Notes under the pieces: model-generated | What the model saw: only the letters and a program-made list of their open reading frames with translations | Database searches by the model: none | What the model was told of the DNA's origin: nothing | Origin: Caenorhabditis remanei | Lineage: Eukaryota > Nematoda > Chromadorea > Rhabditida > Rhabditidae | Reading direction: 5' to 3' | NCBI RefSeq assembly: GCF_010183535.1 | Contig: NC_071333.1 | Span: forward strand, 4,834,587 to 4,898,586 | Length of the DNA stretch: 64,000 nt | In this document: positions 1 to 11,222 of the stretch, piece after piece | Numbering within the stretch: position 1 is the stretch's first letter | Layout: every line of letters starts with the position of its first letter | Made by a program: the position numbers and the translations under genes

Positions 1-2683
1 AGCCGAGAACGCGGCCGCCTACACGGGACTGTGATAAATCTGGGTGCCTTTTCAATCACAAATTTGATTGAAATGTTTTGGGTTTTCACCTCTTTTCACT
101 CACTTTGGACCAGTTAGTCGCTACTTTAAGAGTATTTTAATTTTTCTCTAGGATTCAAAGCCAATTAGTGTGTTTTTTTTAATTCAGTAATATTCCTCTT
201 CGTTTTTTGAGATTTCTCTTTATTCGAAAATAAGAGTTTTTGATATGAATACCATTATGATTTGGAGCTTTAATTTTCAAAAACAGTTCAACCTGAAGCT
301 ACATGTTCAGAAAGAGGAGAAGGGAATGAAAAAAGAAAAAGTGACAATTTGAGAATATAAAGATGTATGTAGTGGGGATGAGAGGTCTATGACGTCACAA
401 AGAAATTAGTATTCCCAGATCACTTTTATATCTGTTGCCGTGCAGTTGACGAGATTGTGGAAAATGCCTCCCGATTAAAAAACGTCTGCTCCTGGGATGA
501 CTCATCTACGGGGGACACTGTTGACTAACGAAAAAGGTGTTGTGTCGACTAACGAAAAAGGGCGTGCAGATCTGTCTGAGCGAGATGGAGACACACAGAG
601 CAATTACGGGGCAGGAAGTCGCAAAAGGAGGCATCTAAGACTAAATCGACGGTGGACAATACAAAAAAAAGGGTTAAATTGACGGAGGATACATATTTAG
701 TTTTTAGACTTATCGTTTGTTTCAAGAGTCAAAATATTAAATATGATGGAAGTTATCTAACTGTGAGATTTTATTATAATTTATCTCAGACATTGTCGCT
801 AACAAGTGTTCTAGATGGAATGGTCAATTTGGTACATATTTATATATTTATATACCAAACCCAGTTTTTAGTATCTTAAATTATGAAATCCTGCGAGAAC
901 TTATCAGTCTGTCATGTAAATTAGAAATTTTTCAAAAAATAGCAAGAATTCTTTAAAATCTGACGGTAGAAGCGTAAAACTAGAATCAGATTTATTGTGG
1001 CCAATCAAAACTACATTACAGGTGGAAATCTCCAGGAGAATCAATAACTACTACAAAAGACAGAGGGAAAGAGAGTGCAAGAAGAGAAATAACCCTCTAG
1101 AGCAAGCAGATGGTAGGTGACATCGGAGGAGGACCCTTCACCAGCAAACATCGATTGCACTCGCACTACTATTCCGCTCTACTTTCCTATTCTTCCCGAT
1201 GATTTGTTCTCCAATTGAGTGACCTCTATGGTTTACATATGACACAAACCAAAAGGACCGACTTAAAATGACCATAGGAATTTTCATTACAAAAAAATTG
1301 TCAACTACAAAAATGGACTTTTGGTCTGTATGAAAGATAATAGATTCATTTGAAAATTCACCGGAAAAGCTCAAAAACAAAACGACCGGTAGACGAGTCT
1401 CCACATGGCCATCACGCTGCGATTTTCGCAACCGCGATAGCGTAGACGAGTATATTCATAATACACATCGTCAAGTTTTGAAACAAATATTCTGAATTCT
1501 AGTGTTTTAATAATTGAGAACGTTCTGATTCGAAAAAAGAAAAACTCTGATAATGTTTGAGTTCCTGTATTCAAAAATTGTTAAAACTGGGAAGCGGAAA
1601 TGAATTGAACTATTCTTTTAAAGAAGCGACTAACAAAAAAAGTTAGACATACTGTGTGAAGACAACGAATTTAGGGTTTGTTATGATCAGACTTACTTTG
1701 GAGAACCAGAAATCAGGTTTTGAAAATTTCAAACATTTCTGGTTTTTTGCAATGCTCTATCTAGATTGTTATATAGTGAAAACCGTTAAATGTTTTGCAT
1801 TTTTAGTTTGAACACTGAAATTGGCTTTTTTATTTTTTGGAAGGTACGCGTGTATAACTTGTTTTCCTTCAAAAGACAATTCTAAACGCCCACCCTCAGA
1901 GATTTCTAATAAATCAAATTTTCGAAACATCGTAACCGTTACCAGGCAACCTTCTCATCCTCATCCTTTTCAAGGCGTCTAACGTTTTCATTCACTCCCA
2001 CTATACAACTTCACTTTTTAGTTTTTCCTAGTTTAGCAGTGGCTTTCCTTTTATTGAGCTTCTTAATTATTAGACTTGTAAGCATAGGTAAGAAACAAGT
2101 CGGAAAACATAGAAATACTGTAGCTCTGATTCTTCCCGTGTTTTCTGTTTCTCTGTTCTTCAGAATGACATTTTTAACAATTTCTAATTCAATTGTAACA
2201 AACGGATGGTCACAAAAAAAGAATAGTCTAGGAATCTCAAAAACAAAGTACGAGAAAATTTGTAATGAAATAACGCCCAGTTATGTCAGTTCAAAGCGGT
2301 ATATCTCGGTTCTCAAAATAAATATTGAAAAGTTTCTAACTGATGAAACTTTAATTATTATTCATGGAATATTTCGTTGGTTAGAACAATTTTTATAGCG
2401 GTTAAACCAGCCGAATTACGACGCTTCAAACTTTTTTAGTAGGAGTCCCTCTATTACAGGTCTCACTGTAAATTGTTGATTTTTAAATGAAAATATTGTA
2501 AGTTATCACATTTCATACTAAAGTCAAATCATATTACTGTTTCTCATTTTATCAATATTAACAGTTTGTCTAAAATCCGTTTGTTACTCCCACGTTACTT
2601 TTTTCTAAGGCATTTTCGCTTTTTTAACCTTTTTTAATCTCAAAACTTGTTGGCTCACCTCTCAATCTCTTTTTTTTTTACAT
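1..2683. other. Intergenic, AT-rich; no gene supported
   Basis: No open frame here has convincing coding character or a consistent splice structure. Bases about 590-800 are a diverged direct copy of about 7920-8130. They share a stretch reading GGAGGCATCTAAGACTAAAT, followed by further similarity. The longest plus-strand frame, 2039-2398, would need a GTG start and has no supporting features. Confidence 0.5.
590..800 (+). repeat. Dispersed direct repeat, copy 1
   Basis: This segment resembles about 7920-8130 in the same orientation. The shared core runs from GGAGGCATCTAAGACTAAAT through a GACGGTGGACAATA block to a GATGGAAGTTAT...AAGATTTTATT-like block. Identity is high in the first 60 bp and then decays. 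No termini or target duplication could be defined, so the repeat class is unknown. Confidence 0.6.
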
Positions 2684-2959
2684 ATGACACAAAAAAGGCT
2701 GAGAAACAAGCAACGGAACAGCAAGAGCAACTCAACGTCAGTTGTCAAAAAGACTCCCTTGGTAACAAAAAAATCGGAAACAGATTATTTATTCCTTGCT
2801 GCTATTTCATTTGTAATAATGATCATTGTCTTTTTGTGCCAAGAAATGATAAAGGAGCACATCAAAGAAAGAATCGATGCCGAGGAAACTAGCAAGGAAG
2901 ACAGAGAGGCGTATGTGGCAGTGCTGCAACAAGCAATGAACTTGAGAAGACTAGTATGA
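2684..2959 (+). CDS. Small single-pass membrane protein, hypothetical (91 aa)
   Basis: This is a single-exon frame of 91 codons. The first 30 residues are rich in Lys, Arg, Ser and Thr. A hydrophobic stretch follows at about residues 35-52 (YLFLAAISFVIMIIVFLC), then a charged, probably helical tail. The arrangement fits a signal-anchor protein with its N terminus in the cytosol. The ATG follows a T-rich run, and an AATAAA lies about 85 bp after the stop. No family was recognised. The amphipathic tail and TM segment look more protein-like than neighbouring chance frames, but there is no second line of evidence, so it could be spurious. Confidence 0.4.
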   Translation: MTQKRLRNKQRNSKSNSTSVVKKTPLVTKKSETDYLFLAAISFVIMIIVFLCQEMIKEHIKERIDAEETSKEDREAYVAVLQQAMNLRRLV

Positions 2960-3241
2960 TTACAAGATGACTCTGAATACTAAATAGCAGGATTGTTCAT
3001 GTTGATGTCTAGTATTGAGCAACACCAAATGTGAAATTGTTTAATAAACTTTCTCAGTTTGCTATTATTAACCCAAGCAAAACGTTTAAAGTAAACTCGG
3101 ACTCGGGTGCTTGTTTCGATTTCGGTTTTTTCAGTATGGAAGAAAAGTAAATGAAAATGAATGGGCTTTTGATACTTTAGAAAATAGGATAAAACATTGT
3201 GAGAAAATACACATAGAATGGTCACGTTTTGACCACTACTA

Positions 3242-4149
3242 CAGTGCGACCAATAATGATAGGACCCCCTTAGATTTCGGGGTTCCAGACAGAACCAGTA
3301 CAGATACAAAAAATCTGTTATGACCATTCGATTCAGGGTACAAAGAAACCCCAGGGGCCAGATTTTCATGGTTCTACCTTTTTTCTTAGAAGCGCACCAC
3401 CAGTCATTTTTTCAGCCGTCCAATAATGATAGGACCACCTCAAAAATCGGATTTTCAGTTGATTTTCAAGAAATTTTTTTTCTTGGAAAACTGTTTTAAT
3501 CGATTGAAACATACTATTTTTGTTGTTTTCGGATGATTCCATTATAGTTTTGACATTTTCAACCCCAAGCCCAAATGTTTTCCTTCTTCGAATTTTCACC
3601 CATCAGAAATATTCACTGTTTCAGAACTTCGAGACGAGTATCTCTTATCACAGATCACGTATCATTCTGAAACTTTCCGCCAAGGTAAATCAAGTTATTC
3701 ATGATAAAAATGAATAGGGGATTTGCAAAAACATTCATTTTCTGTAAACTTATACTCACGATTCTCGAAACCACTCGGATTTCTGATGGGTGAAAATTCG
3801 AAGAAGGAAAACATTTGGGCTTGGGGTTGAAAATGTCAAAACTATAATGGCATCATCCGAAAACAACAAAAATAGTATGTTTCAATCGATTAAAACAGTT
3901 TTCCAAAAAAAAATTTCTTGAAAATCAACTGAAAATCCGATTTTTGAGGTGGTCCTATTATTATTGGACGGCTGAAAAAATGACTTTTTGGTGGTGCGCT
4001 TCTAAGAAAAAAGGTAGAACCATGAAAATCTGGCCCCTGGGGTTTCTTTGTACCCTGAATCGAATGGTCATCACAGATTTTTTGTATCTGTACTGGTTCT
4101 GTCTGGAACCCCAAAATCTAGGGGGGTCCTATCATTATTGGTCGCACTG
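3242..4149. mobile_element. Tc1/Tc3-like palindromic MITE
   Basis: This 908-bp element is one long inverted repeat. Its ends read CAGTGCGACCAATAATGATA and the reverse complement, and TA flanks both sides (3240-3241 and 4150-4151). CAGTG ends with a TA duplication are typical of Tc1/Tc3-type elements. The arms are about 400 bp each and highly similar. They meet in a short unpaired centre near 3660-3770 that holds no transposase. A second inward copy of the 'CCAATAATGATAGGACC' end motif lies about 180 bp inside each end. The frames within it are mirror-image shadows. It is presumably non-autonomous and mobilised in trans. Confidence 0.85.
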
Positions 4150-5096
4150 TATCTTATAGCTAATGTTAGTGGTGTATCTTTTCAATCTTTTTACAGCATT
4201 TCTTTTCCGTTTTGCTCGAAGTCATTAATGTACAATTTTTTATTCAGTATCAAAACATGTTTAAAAACGAATGAACGACAACTTCTACTTTTGATATCGG
4301 TTTTCTGATCAAATAACTGAAAACGGGTGGTCATATGTGTCTTTGGTAAAGAAGTATCAAGACTATAATTGAGTTCAAGTAACGTGTCATCTCATGTTGT
4401 TTCAAAAAAATCATCAGTGGGAAGAATGCAACCTGAAGAATTTTGGGTACACTTGCACCAGTCACAAAACCGAACTCCGTCGTTATGCAAGATGGACATA
4501 ACCATGAGTTTTCAAGTGAAAGTAACGTAGTGAACAGTAGAACAGTACAAACGTATCCAACATTTCCAAACAGAGTTGACAAAATCTTCCAAACTTCAAG
4601 TATCTGACTTTGATGTTTTTGCAATTTTTCGGCTGGTTACTGACGTTTTTCTAGAGAAAGTAAGCAAAATTACGTCTTCTGATATGCGACCCACTGCGAT
4701 CGATTTTTAAAAATATCCATTGATAACAAATTGATGTTAAGATTTTCAACCACATTATTTGCCATCGACCCATTCGCACATTCTAAACTAAAAAAAAAGC
4801 ATTCCAAAACTTTGAACAAAGATAGAGAAACCGCTCTATTGGACAGTTCACAGTTATCGCTGTTGAAAAGAAAAAAGTAGGATAGAGATAAAGTTATTAA
4901 CTGGAATATAGAATAACTGTTAACATAATCGACTAGATCGTATTTTTTCCTGATGTCGAAAAATATTAATCTATAAAAAATCTTAATCAAAATTCTATCA
5001 GTGATATATGTATGCTTGTTCCCAATTTATTCAAAATTTTTGTATTTAGCAAGTACATTGATATCAAAACGGTCTGAACTTTGCCATCACAAAATA
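4150..5096. other. Intergenic; weak decayed-looking frames only
   Basis: Minus-strand frames at 4331-4624 and 4670-4990 have no recognisable domain and no consistent splice structure. They might be eroded F-box-family remains, given the neighbour at 5097-6094, but nothing in them proves this. AT-rich sequence otherwise. Confidence 0.4.
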
Positions 5097-6094
5097 TCAC
5101 ATCTGGGAATCAACACTGAGAACAAATTGATGTGCTAGAAAAAAAACAGTTGCTTCTTGTCCATTGAAACCTCTGATCTTGTAACATGTTCCCTCGGTTA
5201 AATCAATTTGACTAAAAAAAAACAAAAATCTAATTTAAATTAGTTTGATAACTTACATTTCGTTTCTGACAGATGAGTGAACCGGCTCCGAAGGAATTCC
5301 AGCGAGTACTTCGGTAAGTGATTTAATTTTGCAATCAATAAAGATTCGGTCAATTTTTGGTTGAGCAATCCACTTCTTGATAAATTATGTGACATCTCTT
5401 GGACTCCACTTGTTTCCATTGATGTTAACTTTTTTGCAATTCATGAACAACTTGGTGACAACGCTGACAGTAACCCAAGATGCTTGACGAATGCGCAACA
5501 AATCCAAATGAAATGGTTGGTACAATGTTTCATCAAGCAAGAAATTTTCTAGGGTTTTCCAACTAACTGAAGCTTTTTTCGAATTGGTACATAGTTTCAT
5601 GATATCATCTAGCATCTCTGCATTTGCATCTTGTTGTCTAACAGTAACTTCATCTGTCCGAAGGTTCAAACTTTGAAGAAGAGCCATTAAGGAACGTGTT
5701 TTAGAATACACGTTGATGATCTTCCAATCAACTACTGGATAGTTCAAAAGTTTTGTCATATTTTTTAAATCTTCAGTTTTCAGTTCAGATAATTGGTTCA
5801 CATTGCATTCTGTGTATCCCTGCGACGTTTTGTTTACCAATGTGATTCCAATAGAGAACTGGTATGACAAATAGACAATAAGCTTGAATTGTCCGATGTT
5901 CTTTCGAGAGAAGAATCTATGCACATAATTGAACGATTTTTCGGAAATACGTGACATCTCAATTCTGAAAATTATTGATTGAAGTAAATGAATTGTAACA
6001 TTGAAAAAACTCACAATTCTCCAAGTTCCATATTTTTGAGAACTTCGATCATAGCCACATAAGGAAGACGAAACAAGTTGATAGTAGACGTCAT
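5097..6094 (-). pseudogene. F-box / FBA-type protein gene with an in-frame stop
   Basis: Three exons join in phase: 6094-6015, 5964-5257 and 5211-5097, a 301-codon frame including the terminal stop. The N terminus (LFRLPYVAMIEVLKNMELGE) is a typical nematode F-box, the part that binds Skp1 in SCF ubiquitin ligases. The end (CYKIRGFNGQEATVFF) resembles the final beta-strands of the FBA_2-type domain of C. elegans F-box proteins, which probably binds substrate. Codon 220 is TAA (5385-5387), yet the same frame continues for 80 further codons through a good donor (GTAAG) and acceptor (TTTTTTTAG). A single nonsense change in an otherwise intact gene suggests a recent pseudogene, a null allele or a sequencing error. 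A short ATG-containing plus-strand 'exon' near 5274 is antisense to this gene. Confidence 0.75.
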
Positions 6095-6418
6095 CGTTGT
6101 CACGAATCTATAAACGTTTTGATAAAAAGGGAAAGGGAGAAGAAAGCAGATACAGTAAGACGGTTAGTGAGACAAAGAGAGAAAGAGAGAGAGAGAGAGA
6201 GGAGACACAAAATTTTCTATGCTGTCAGAGTCTTTTTCGAGAAGACTCAAGACATATCGTGTGCTCAGCGGTCTCTGGACAAACTAAATTTTGGTAAAAA
6301 GTACTGAAAATTGTTAAGCAGAGAAATTTTCTGATCCGCAAGAGGATATTCATACGGAAGATGGTCTCAACCGCAAAGAATGGTCCCAAAAAATAAAAGA
6401 ACGGACCCAAGGAATTGA

Positions 6419-6499
6419 ATGGTCCCAACCGCAAAGAATGGTCCCAACCGCAAAGAATGGTCCCAACCGCAAAGAATGGTCCCAACCGCAAAAAATGGG
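6419..6499. repeat. 19-bp tandem repeat
   Basis: About four head-to-tail copies of AATGGTCCCAACCGCAAAG are present. Degenerate copies occur at 6361-6418 and 6533-6560. It lies in non-coding sequence. Confidence 0.85.
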
Positions 6500-6744
6500 C
6501 CCAAAATTTTGGGTGACACGAATTTCAGAATTGAATGGTCATAACCGCAAAGAATGGTCCCAACTCAAAATTTTAAAATTTTTCAGCAAAACTAATTTTC
6601 ACGCCCCTTTTTACCTAGACTTAGGAAGGGCTCGGGGCGACCTGATGATTCACACTGTCACTACATTCATTCTCTTCAGTTTTTTGGCTGAAGGTGTGTG
6701 GCTGAAGGCGTGGGAAAGGCACTTTTTTGTTACCGAACCTTTAT

Positions 6745-6860
6745 CTTAGGCTTAGGTTTCTTAGAAATGCGGAAAAAAATTGAAAAAAAACGATTAATTT
6801 GTCAATTTTCGTCATTTTTGTCAAGTTTTTTTTCAAATTTCTAAGAAATCTAAGCCTAAG
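6745..6860. repeat. Short inverted repeat (hairpin)
   Basis: The 24-bp arms at 745-768 and 837-860 of this kilobase (CTTAGGCTTAGGTTTCTTAG and its near-exact complement, one mismatch seen) flank a 68-bp A/T-rich loop. The loop has further short inverted runs. It could be a tiny MITE. No target duplication was found. Confidence 0.6.
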
Positions 6861-7024
6861 AGAATGGTGAAGAGTGGTCCCCCACAAGAATCACACAGAT
6901 TTTGTAAACTTTGTTCCTCTTGCAAAAAAAAATGTCGTAGGACATCAAAATAAGAAATAATCAAAAAATATAGCGTTTTGTGTAGAGTGTGTGATGTGCA
7001 AAACCGTTTTATTCAGAATTGCAC

Positions 7025-7030
7025 ACACAA

Positions 7031-7066
<36 letters not shown>

Positions 7067-7082
7067 ACATACACACACACTC
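7025..7082. repeat. (AC)n microsatellite
   Basis: A nearly uninterrupted run of AC dinucleotides with a few G or T interruptions. It makes frames on both strands that are not genes. Confidence 0.9.
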
Positions 7083-7699
7083 GCACAAACACTCGATACT
7101 ATCTGACTGAAGGAAGGATAAAAAGGATAGAGGAGAAACGGAATAGCGAAGCACGGAACCCTACAGTTACAAAAGTCTCCGATTGTGCGCAGCGAGTATC
7201 GAGTAATGCGCCAAGGACTGAACAGGCGCGTTTCCCGTTCTATTTTTTACAGTTTTTTCTTTTGCACTGGAAATTCGGCAAAACATGAATTGAAAGTTTA
7301 AAAAAATTCTACAATTCTAAGATGATAGCCTTTTAGATAATGTTGAGAGCTTTCGAAAAAGTGCAAACATTCTGAAATCGGAGGAGATCTCAACTGAAGG
7401 AATTCTGAACCAATAAATTTCAATTTTGAACCCGTACAAGGGATTAAAATGTATTCCAAGGCATTTTTAGATTAAAAAGTACGAGAAAAGCAAGGAAAAC
7501 ATTTATTATGCTTGCTAAAATGCTCTATATTTCCATTTTCTACATTAAACTTTGAAAATTTTTTTCTTTTTTTTTCGGTTTTTCTATTCCCAAAGTGTTA
7601 GTAAAAGTATAAGAAATTTGGAGATCTTGCTCCTTCATCGGACCGTAGGGTTGATGTTTTCGCACGAAAGGTTGTAAGAAAGAGTTTGTCAAAAATCGG

Positions 7700-7776
7700 T
7701 GACACCAGGGTGGAATCGAACCACTGTCTACAGATTAAGCCTCCGCAGCACTACCACTGTGCTACCGGTGCGCCCG
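7700..7776 (-). other. tRNA-like (Pol III A/B box) sequence, probably a pseudogene
   Basis: Read on the minus strand, this has an A-box-like TAGCACAGTGGTAGTGC with a D-arm stem, and a B-box GGTTCGATTCC in a well-paired T arm (GTGG/CCAC). The acceptor stem pairs only partly. In the most plausible fold the position before the anticodon is G rather than T, so a functional tRNA is unlikely. It could be a tRNA relic or the head of a SINE. Confidence 0.5.
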
Positions 7777-7919
7777 AAATTCGAGTCTCTCTTTCTTTAC
7801 ATGAACTTTATAAAGCATAGTCGACGTCCGGCAACGTTCGTTGATTCCTAGACGCGTAGCTAGTAATAATATTGAGTGATGAAGAGCAAGAGAGCGAGCA
7901 GACTCGTCACGGGAACACA

Positions 7920-8130
7920 CAGAGAAATTATCGAATGCGCTGACTGTGAGACAGAAGGCAGGATGTCGCGAAGGAGGCATCTAAGACTAAATCGACGGTG
8001 GACAATATGGGAAAAATTGTTAGATTGAAGGAGTATTCATATATACTTCTTGGACTTGTGTTTGTATCGAAAGTGAAAAAATCGAAAATGATGGAAGTTA
8101 TGAAACTGTAAGATTTTATTAAAATTTATT
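7920..8130 (+). repeat. Dispersed direct repeat, copy 2
   Basis: Partner of 590-800, in the same orientation, with a shared core GGAGGCATCTAAGACTAAAT. The separation of about 7.3 kb and absence of recognisable ends suggest either an old dispersed element or a segmental duplication. Confidence 0.6.
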
Positions 8131-9275
8131 CCAACAAATCAACATTTTGCGGACGAATTTTTTGCTAAATTATGGAACGAGCTTCATAGATTTTTTTATC
8201 AAAGAAAAGTGAAATATAAATGTTTATATATTCATCTTGATATTTTTTTTTATTATAAAGTCGATGAACTCTAATTTTAATAAAAGCCCGGAACACACTG
8301 AGTAGCACGCTGGTTTTCGCCGGCGTGCTACTTTTTAGCCAGTTTTCCTATGTTTTTTCTTCAATCTTATCTCTATCGTTTGGTTTATTTTATCCACATC
8401 ATCCCATGTAGGCATTTTTTGTTAGAATCAACAGGTTGTCTTTCTCTCTTTTATTTGTTCTCTCGATCTCACACTCTTTCACTCTCAATCACGATTGACT
8501 GCGGTCTCTCCCTGCGCGCGTTGACCTTGTGCATCCCATCTGCCTACTGTCTCCCTCATTTAACTAGTCCATTTACATTAAGTAGCCTTATCTATCTTGA
8601 CGATCGCCCATCTCCTCTCTTCTCTCTCTCTTCGGTGCATTATTCTATCATTCTTTCTATATTCTTCCACTTTGAAGTTAGCTTGTCACGATCTATGAAC
8701 AAGACACCCCGTGCATAATTTTTAAATTTCTTTATATATTCCAAGTTAAATTTTTAATCAACATCCAATTTCAATCACTTTACCCATCTTATTCAATACT
8801 TAAAAAATAGCAAGTACTACATATTCATTATCCATAGATCCCAATCACCTGTTTCTTTCTTCAATATTTGTGTTTTCACTTCCGCCTCTTCGTCGATCGA
8901 TTTTCTTGGCCCAACCACCAATCCAACACAAAACAACACAAAAAGATGCGTGTTTACAACCGCATTCCTGTCTCTGTTTGGCTGCCAACCTTCAATCCAG
9001 TCGTCCTATCTCACCTGTCCTCTTTTCCTAGTGACTCCTATTCTCATGGGTTGTCTACCGTGCTCATCTTCTGGTCGTTCGCGCGGTTGGCCTACCGCAT
9101 TTTCCCGCTCTCATAACCCGTCCCATCTGTCTTCTTTCTCTCTCTCTCTCTACCTGTCATTTCATCTCATCTTCATTCACTCACTCACTCATCCTGTCTT
9201 GCGCTCTCCCGTTACCCTTCCTCATTCTCTTTTGTTTTCTCTCTCTCATCAATCTCAAGCCATTCTAGAAGTACA
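8131..9275. other. Intergenic; CT-rich stretch upstream of the MSP-domain gene
   Basis: From about 8430 to 9260 the plus strand is strongly pyrimidine-rich with TCTCTCTC runs. This opens several spurious frames. A short hairpin (GTAGCACGC...GCGTGCTAC) lies near 8302-8333. The CT-rich block immediately precedes the start codon at 9276 and may form the promoter or 5' UTR of that gene. No discrete promoter element could be identified. Confidence 0.4.
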
Positions 9276-10990
9276 ATGCCTCTCACAAACGACTCAACCA
9301 GCAACGTAGCTCAATCGAGCGGTCTTCAGCCAAGTGTCCCAGCACAACCAACCCGCCCGAAAACAGTTCGCAATTCCGCACGTAAGTCTATTTTTACTCT
9401 GTTTTGGAATCCGAGCAAGTGGTCCATACGACTATTACTACCATAATTTTTATTCCAGCGGACAACAACATGACCAATACTTCGTCGACTCCACCAAGCC
9501 CACCAACAATACGCGGTAGAAAGAGACAATCCAAAAGCAAATCTGATAGCGTGCCAAGTGATGTATCGGACACTGAGAATGGTAAATGCAAAGTTCTGAA
9601 CTTTTACGTAATCTCACGTTCAAAAACAAATACATTACAAAAAGAACCTTAATCAGTCTGTTTTTCAGGTGACAAGATTCCATACAAAAAGCCGGATCGC
9701 AAAGGAAAGCCAAAAAATAAGAAGAAGACAACTCGTCCAAGCTTCTCTTACGGTAAGTTTTACGATCTCCAAAGAATTCAAGAATTTCCTATTTTCAGTC
9801 GACACACCACATGTCAATGTTCTGCAGCCAGTAGAGCTGCCCACCAGACGTCGATCTGAAAAGAAAGCAGCAGACGCCAAAAGTCATCCGTCTAGCCCAG
9901 CTCCTACAACTGGTCCCCCAGTTCCCATTACTCCAACGGCATCAAGTCTGTCAGCTGCAACAGCCACTAACTCCGCATCTACGTCCGATTCATCAGCAGT
10001 TTCAGTTGCTGTCTCTACTGCTGCTTGTTCTACTGGTGCACCTTCTCCATTGTTGGCAATTCCTTTGACATCCCCAGTTCCATCTACTGCTTCATCCTCA
10101 GGTCCATCTTCATGCTCTAACTCATCATTGTCATGTCAGGCAGCCCCAGCGGATCCAACAAATCCAGGTGAGTAGTTTTCTAAAATTGCGTAGTTGTTTT
10201 TGGAGTATTGTTCATTGTTTTTTCCAAATGTCAATAATTCAGCCGCCGGACAACAAGTCAGCGTCTCCTCGGAATCTCAAAATGCGCCAGTTACCCAGCA
10301 AACGCCAACAGAGCATCAGTTGGTTCAGAGAAATGAAAACAACAGATATAATAATGATGATGTTATTGAATTTGAATCAATTTGTCCTGACAATCAAACA
10401 AATGTAAAGGAGGAAGTTGAAGAGGAACCAGTGAACGTTGAGATAGATTATTTTGGAAGATTTGATGGTGAGTTTTTATTCAATCTCATTAACAATCAAA
10501 TACTTATCAACTTTCAGATTTACACGCCACTATCTCCGACAACAAACTCAATCAAATCCCATTTGCATCCACAGTGCCGCGCTCTGTTCCAATCGAAGTA
10601 AAACCGACCACATTTGAGACAGAGAATGAAGTGAAAGAGCTGGGGAACATTGCAACCCAGCCAATGCGAGTCATAGTATTTAATGCTCCATTTGATGTTG
10701 CGAAGGTCAATTACTTCAAGATCAAAAACCTATCGGCGAATCGAATCGGTGTTAAAATGTCACCGACTTCTCGAGAACGTTTTACAGTTGCAAGAACTAT
10801 TATTTGCATGGAACCACATGAATCAGTTAATGTGAATGTTAGAAGTAAAGTTTTCAATCTTGACAGCTTCGTAGAAGACAAGATTATCATCGAATGGATG
10901 AACATTGGAGATGGAATCATTGGCGAGCATTTCATTGAGTGTGATGGAGCAAGAAATCGAAAAACAATGGTCGTTCAATTTTCTTTGTAA
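9276..10990 (+). CDS. MSP-domain protein with long low-complexity N terminus (459 aa)
   Basis: Six exons join in phase: 9276-9381, 9459-9581, 9669-9752, 9799-10167, 10243-10467 and 10518-10990. Each starts after a TTTTCAG-like acceptor. The last ~110 residues (about 347-459) form a major-sperm-protein domain. VFNAPFD matches the MSP opening strand, and IIIEWMNIGDG matches the conserved ITIEWTNTPDG-type core. In the family this immunoglobulin-like fold polymerises in crawling sperm or binds FFAT-type peptides. The preceding ~300 residues are Ser/Thr/Pro/Ala-rich with two basic patches (near RGRKRQSKSK and KPDRKGKPKNKKK) that could be nuclear-localisation signals, and an acidic stretch before the domain. 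No membrane segment is seen, so it is not a VAP-type tail-anchored protein. The domain is certain; the function is not. Confidence 0.85.
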
Positions 10991-11222
10991 CTTGAATGGT
11001 CTCCTTTTATATTATTCAATTTCAAGCTTACAGATTTTTTTCTTTTTATTCTCATCATGTTCAATTATTTCACCTCGCTTTGTGTGTTCAGTTCAATAAT
11101 TTTTTGATGTCAGATATTTTAATAATTTCACCATCGTTTCCAATGATAAACTTCTTTTTTTGAATATAACAACACATATGAATAAATATAGATTCTTTTG
11201 GTAAAGAAGCTCTTTGTTTTAG

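Noticed and set aside
2039..2398. A 119-codon plus-strand frame
   Set aside because: It needs a GTG start, has AT-rich random-looking composition, and has no domain or splice context.
5274..5312. A plus-strand ATG exon-like piece with a perfect GTAAGT donor
   Set aside because: It lies antisense to the F-box gene's second exon, whose frame, domain content and splice sites explain the sequence better. No downstream exon joins it in phase.
7700..7776. A functional tRNA gene
   Set aside because: The anticodon loop lacks the expected T before the anticodon and the acceptor stem pairs poorly. It was kept only as a tRNA-like relic.
9326..9880. Minus-strand frames across the MSP-domain gene
   Set aside because: They are antisense shadows of a six-exon gene whose phases and MSP domain are consistent.
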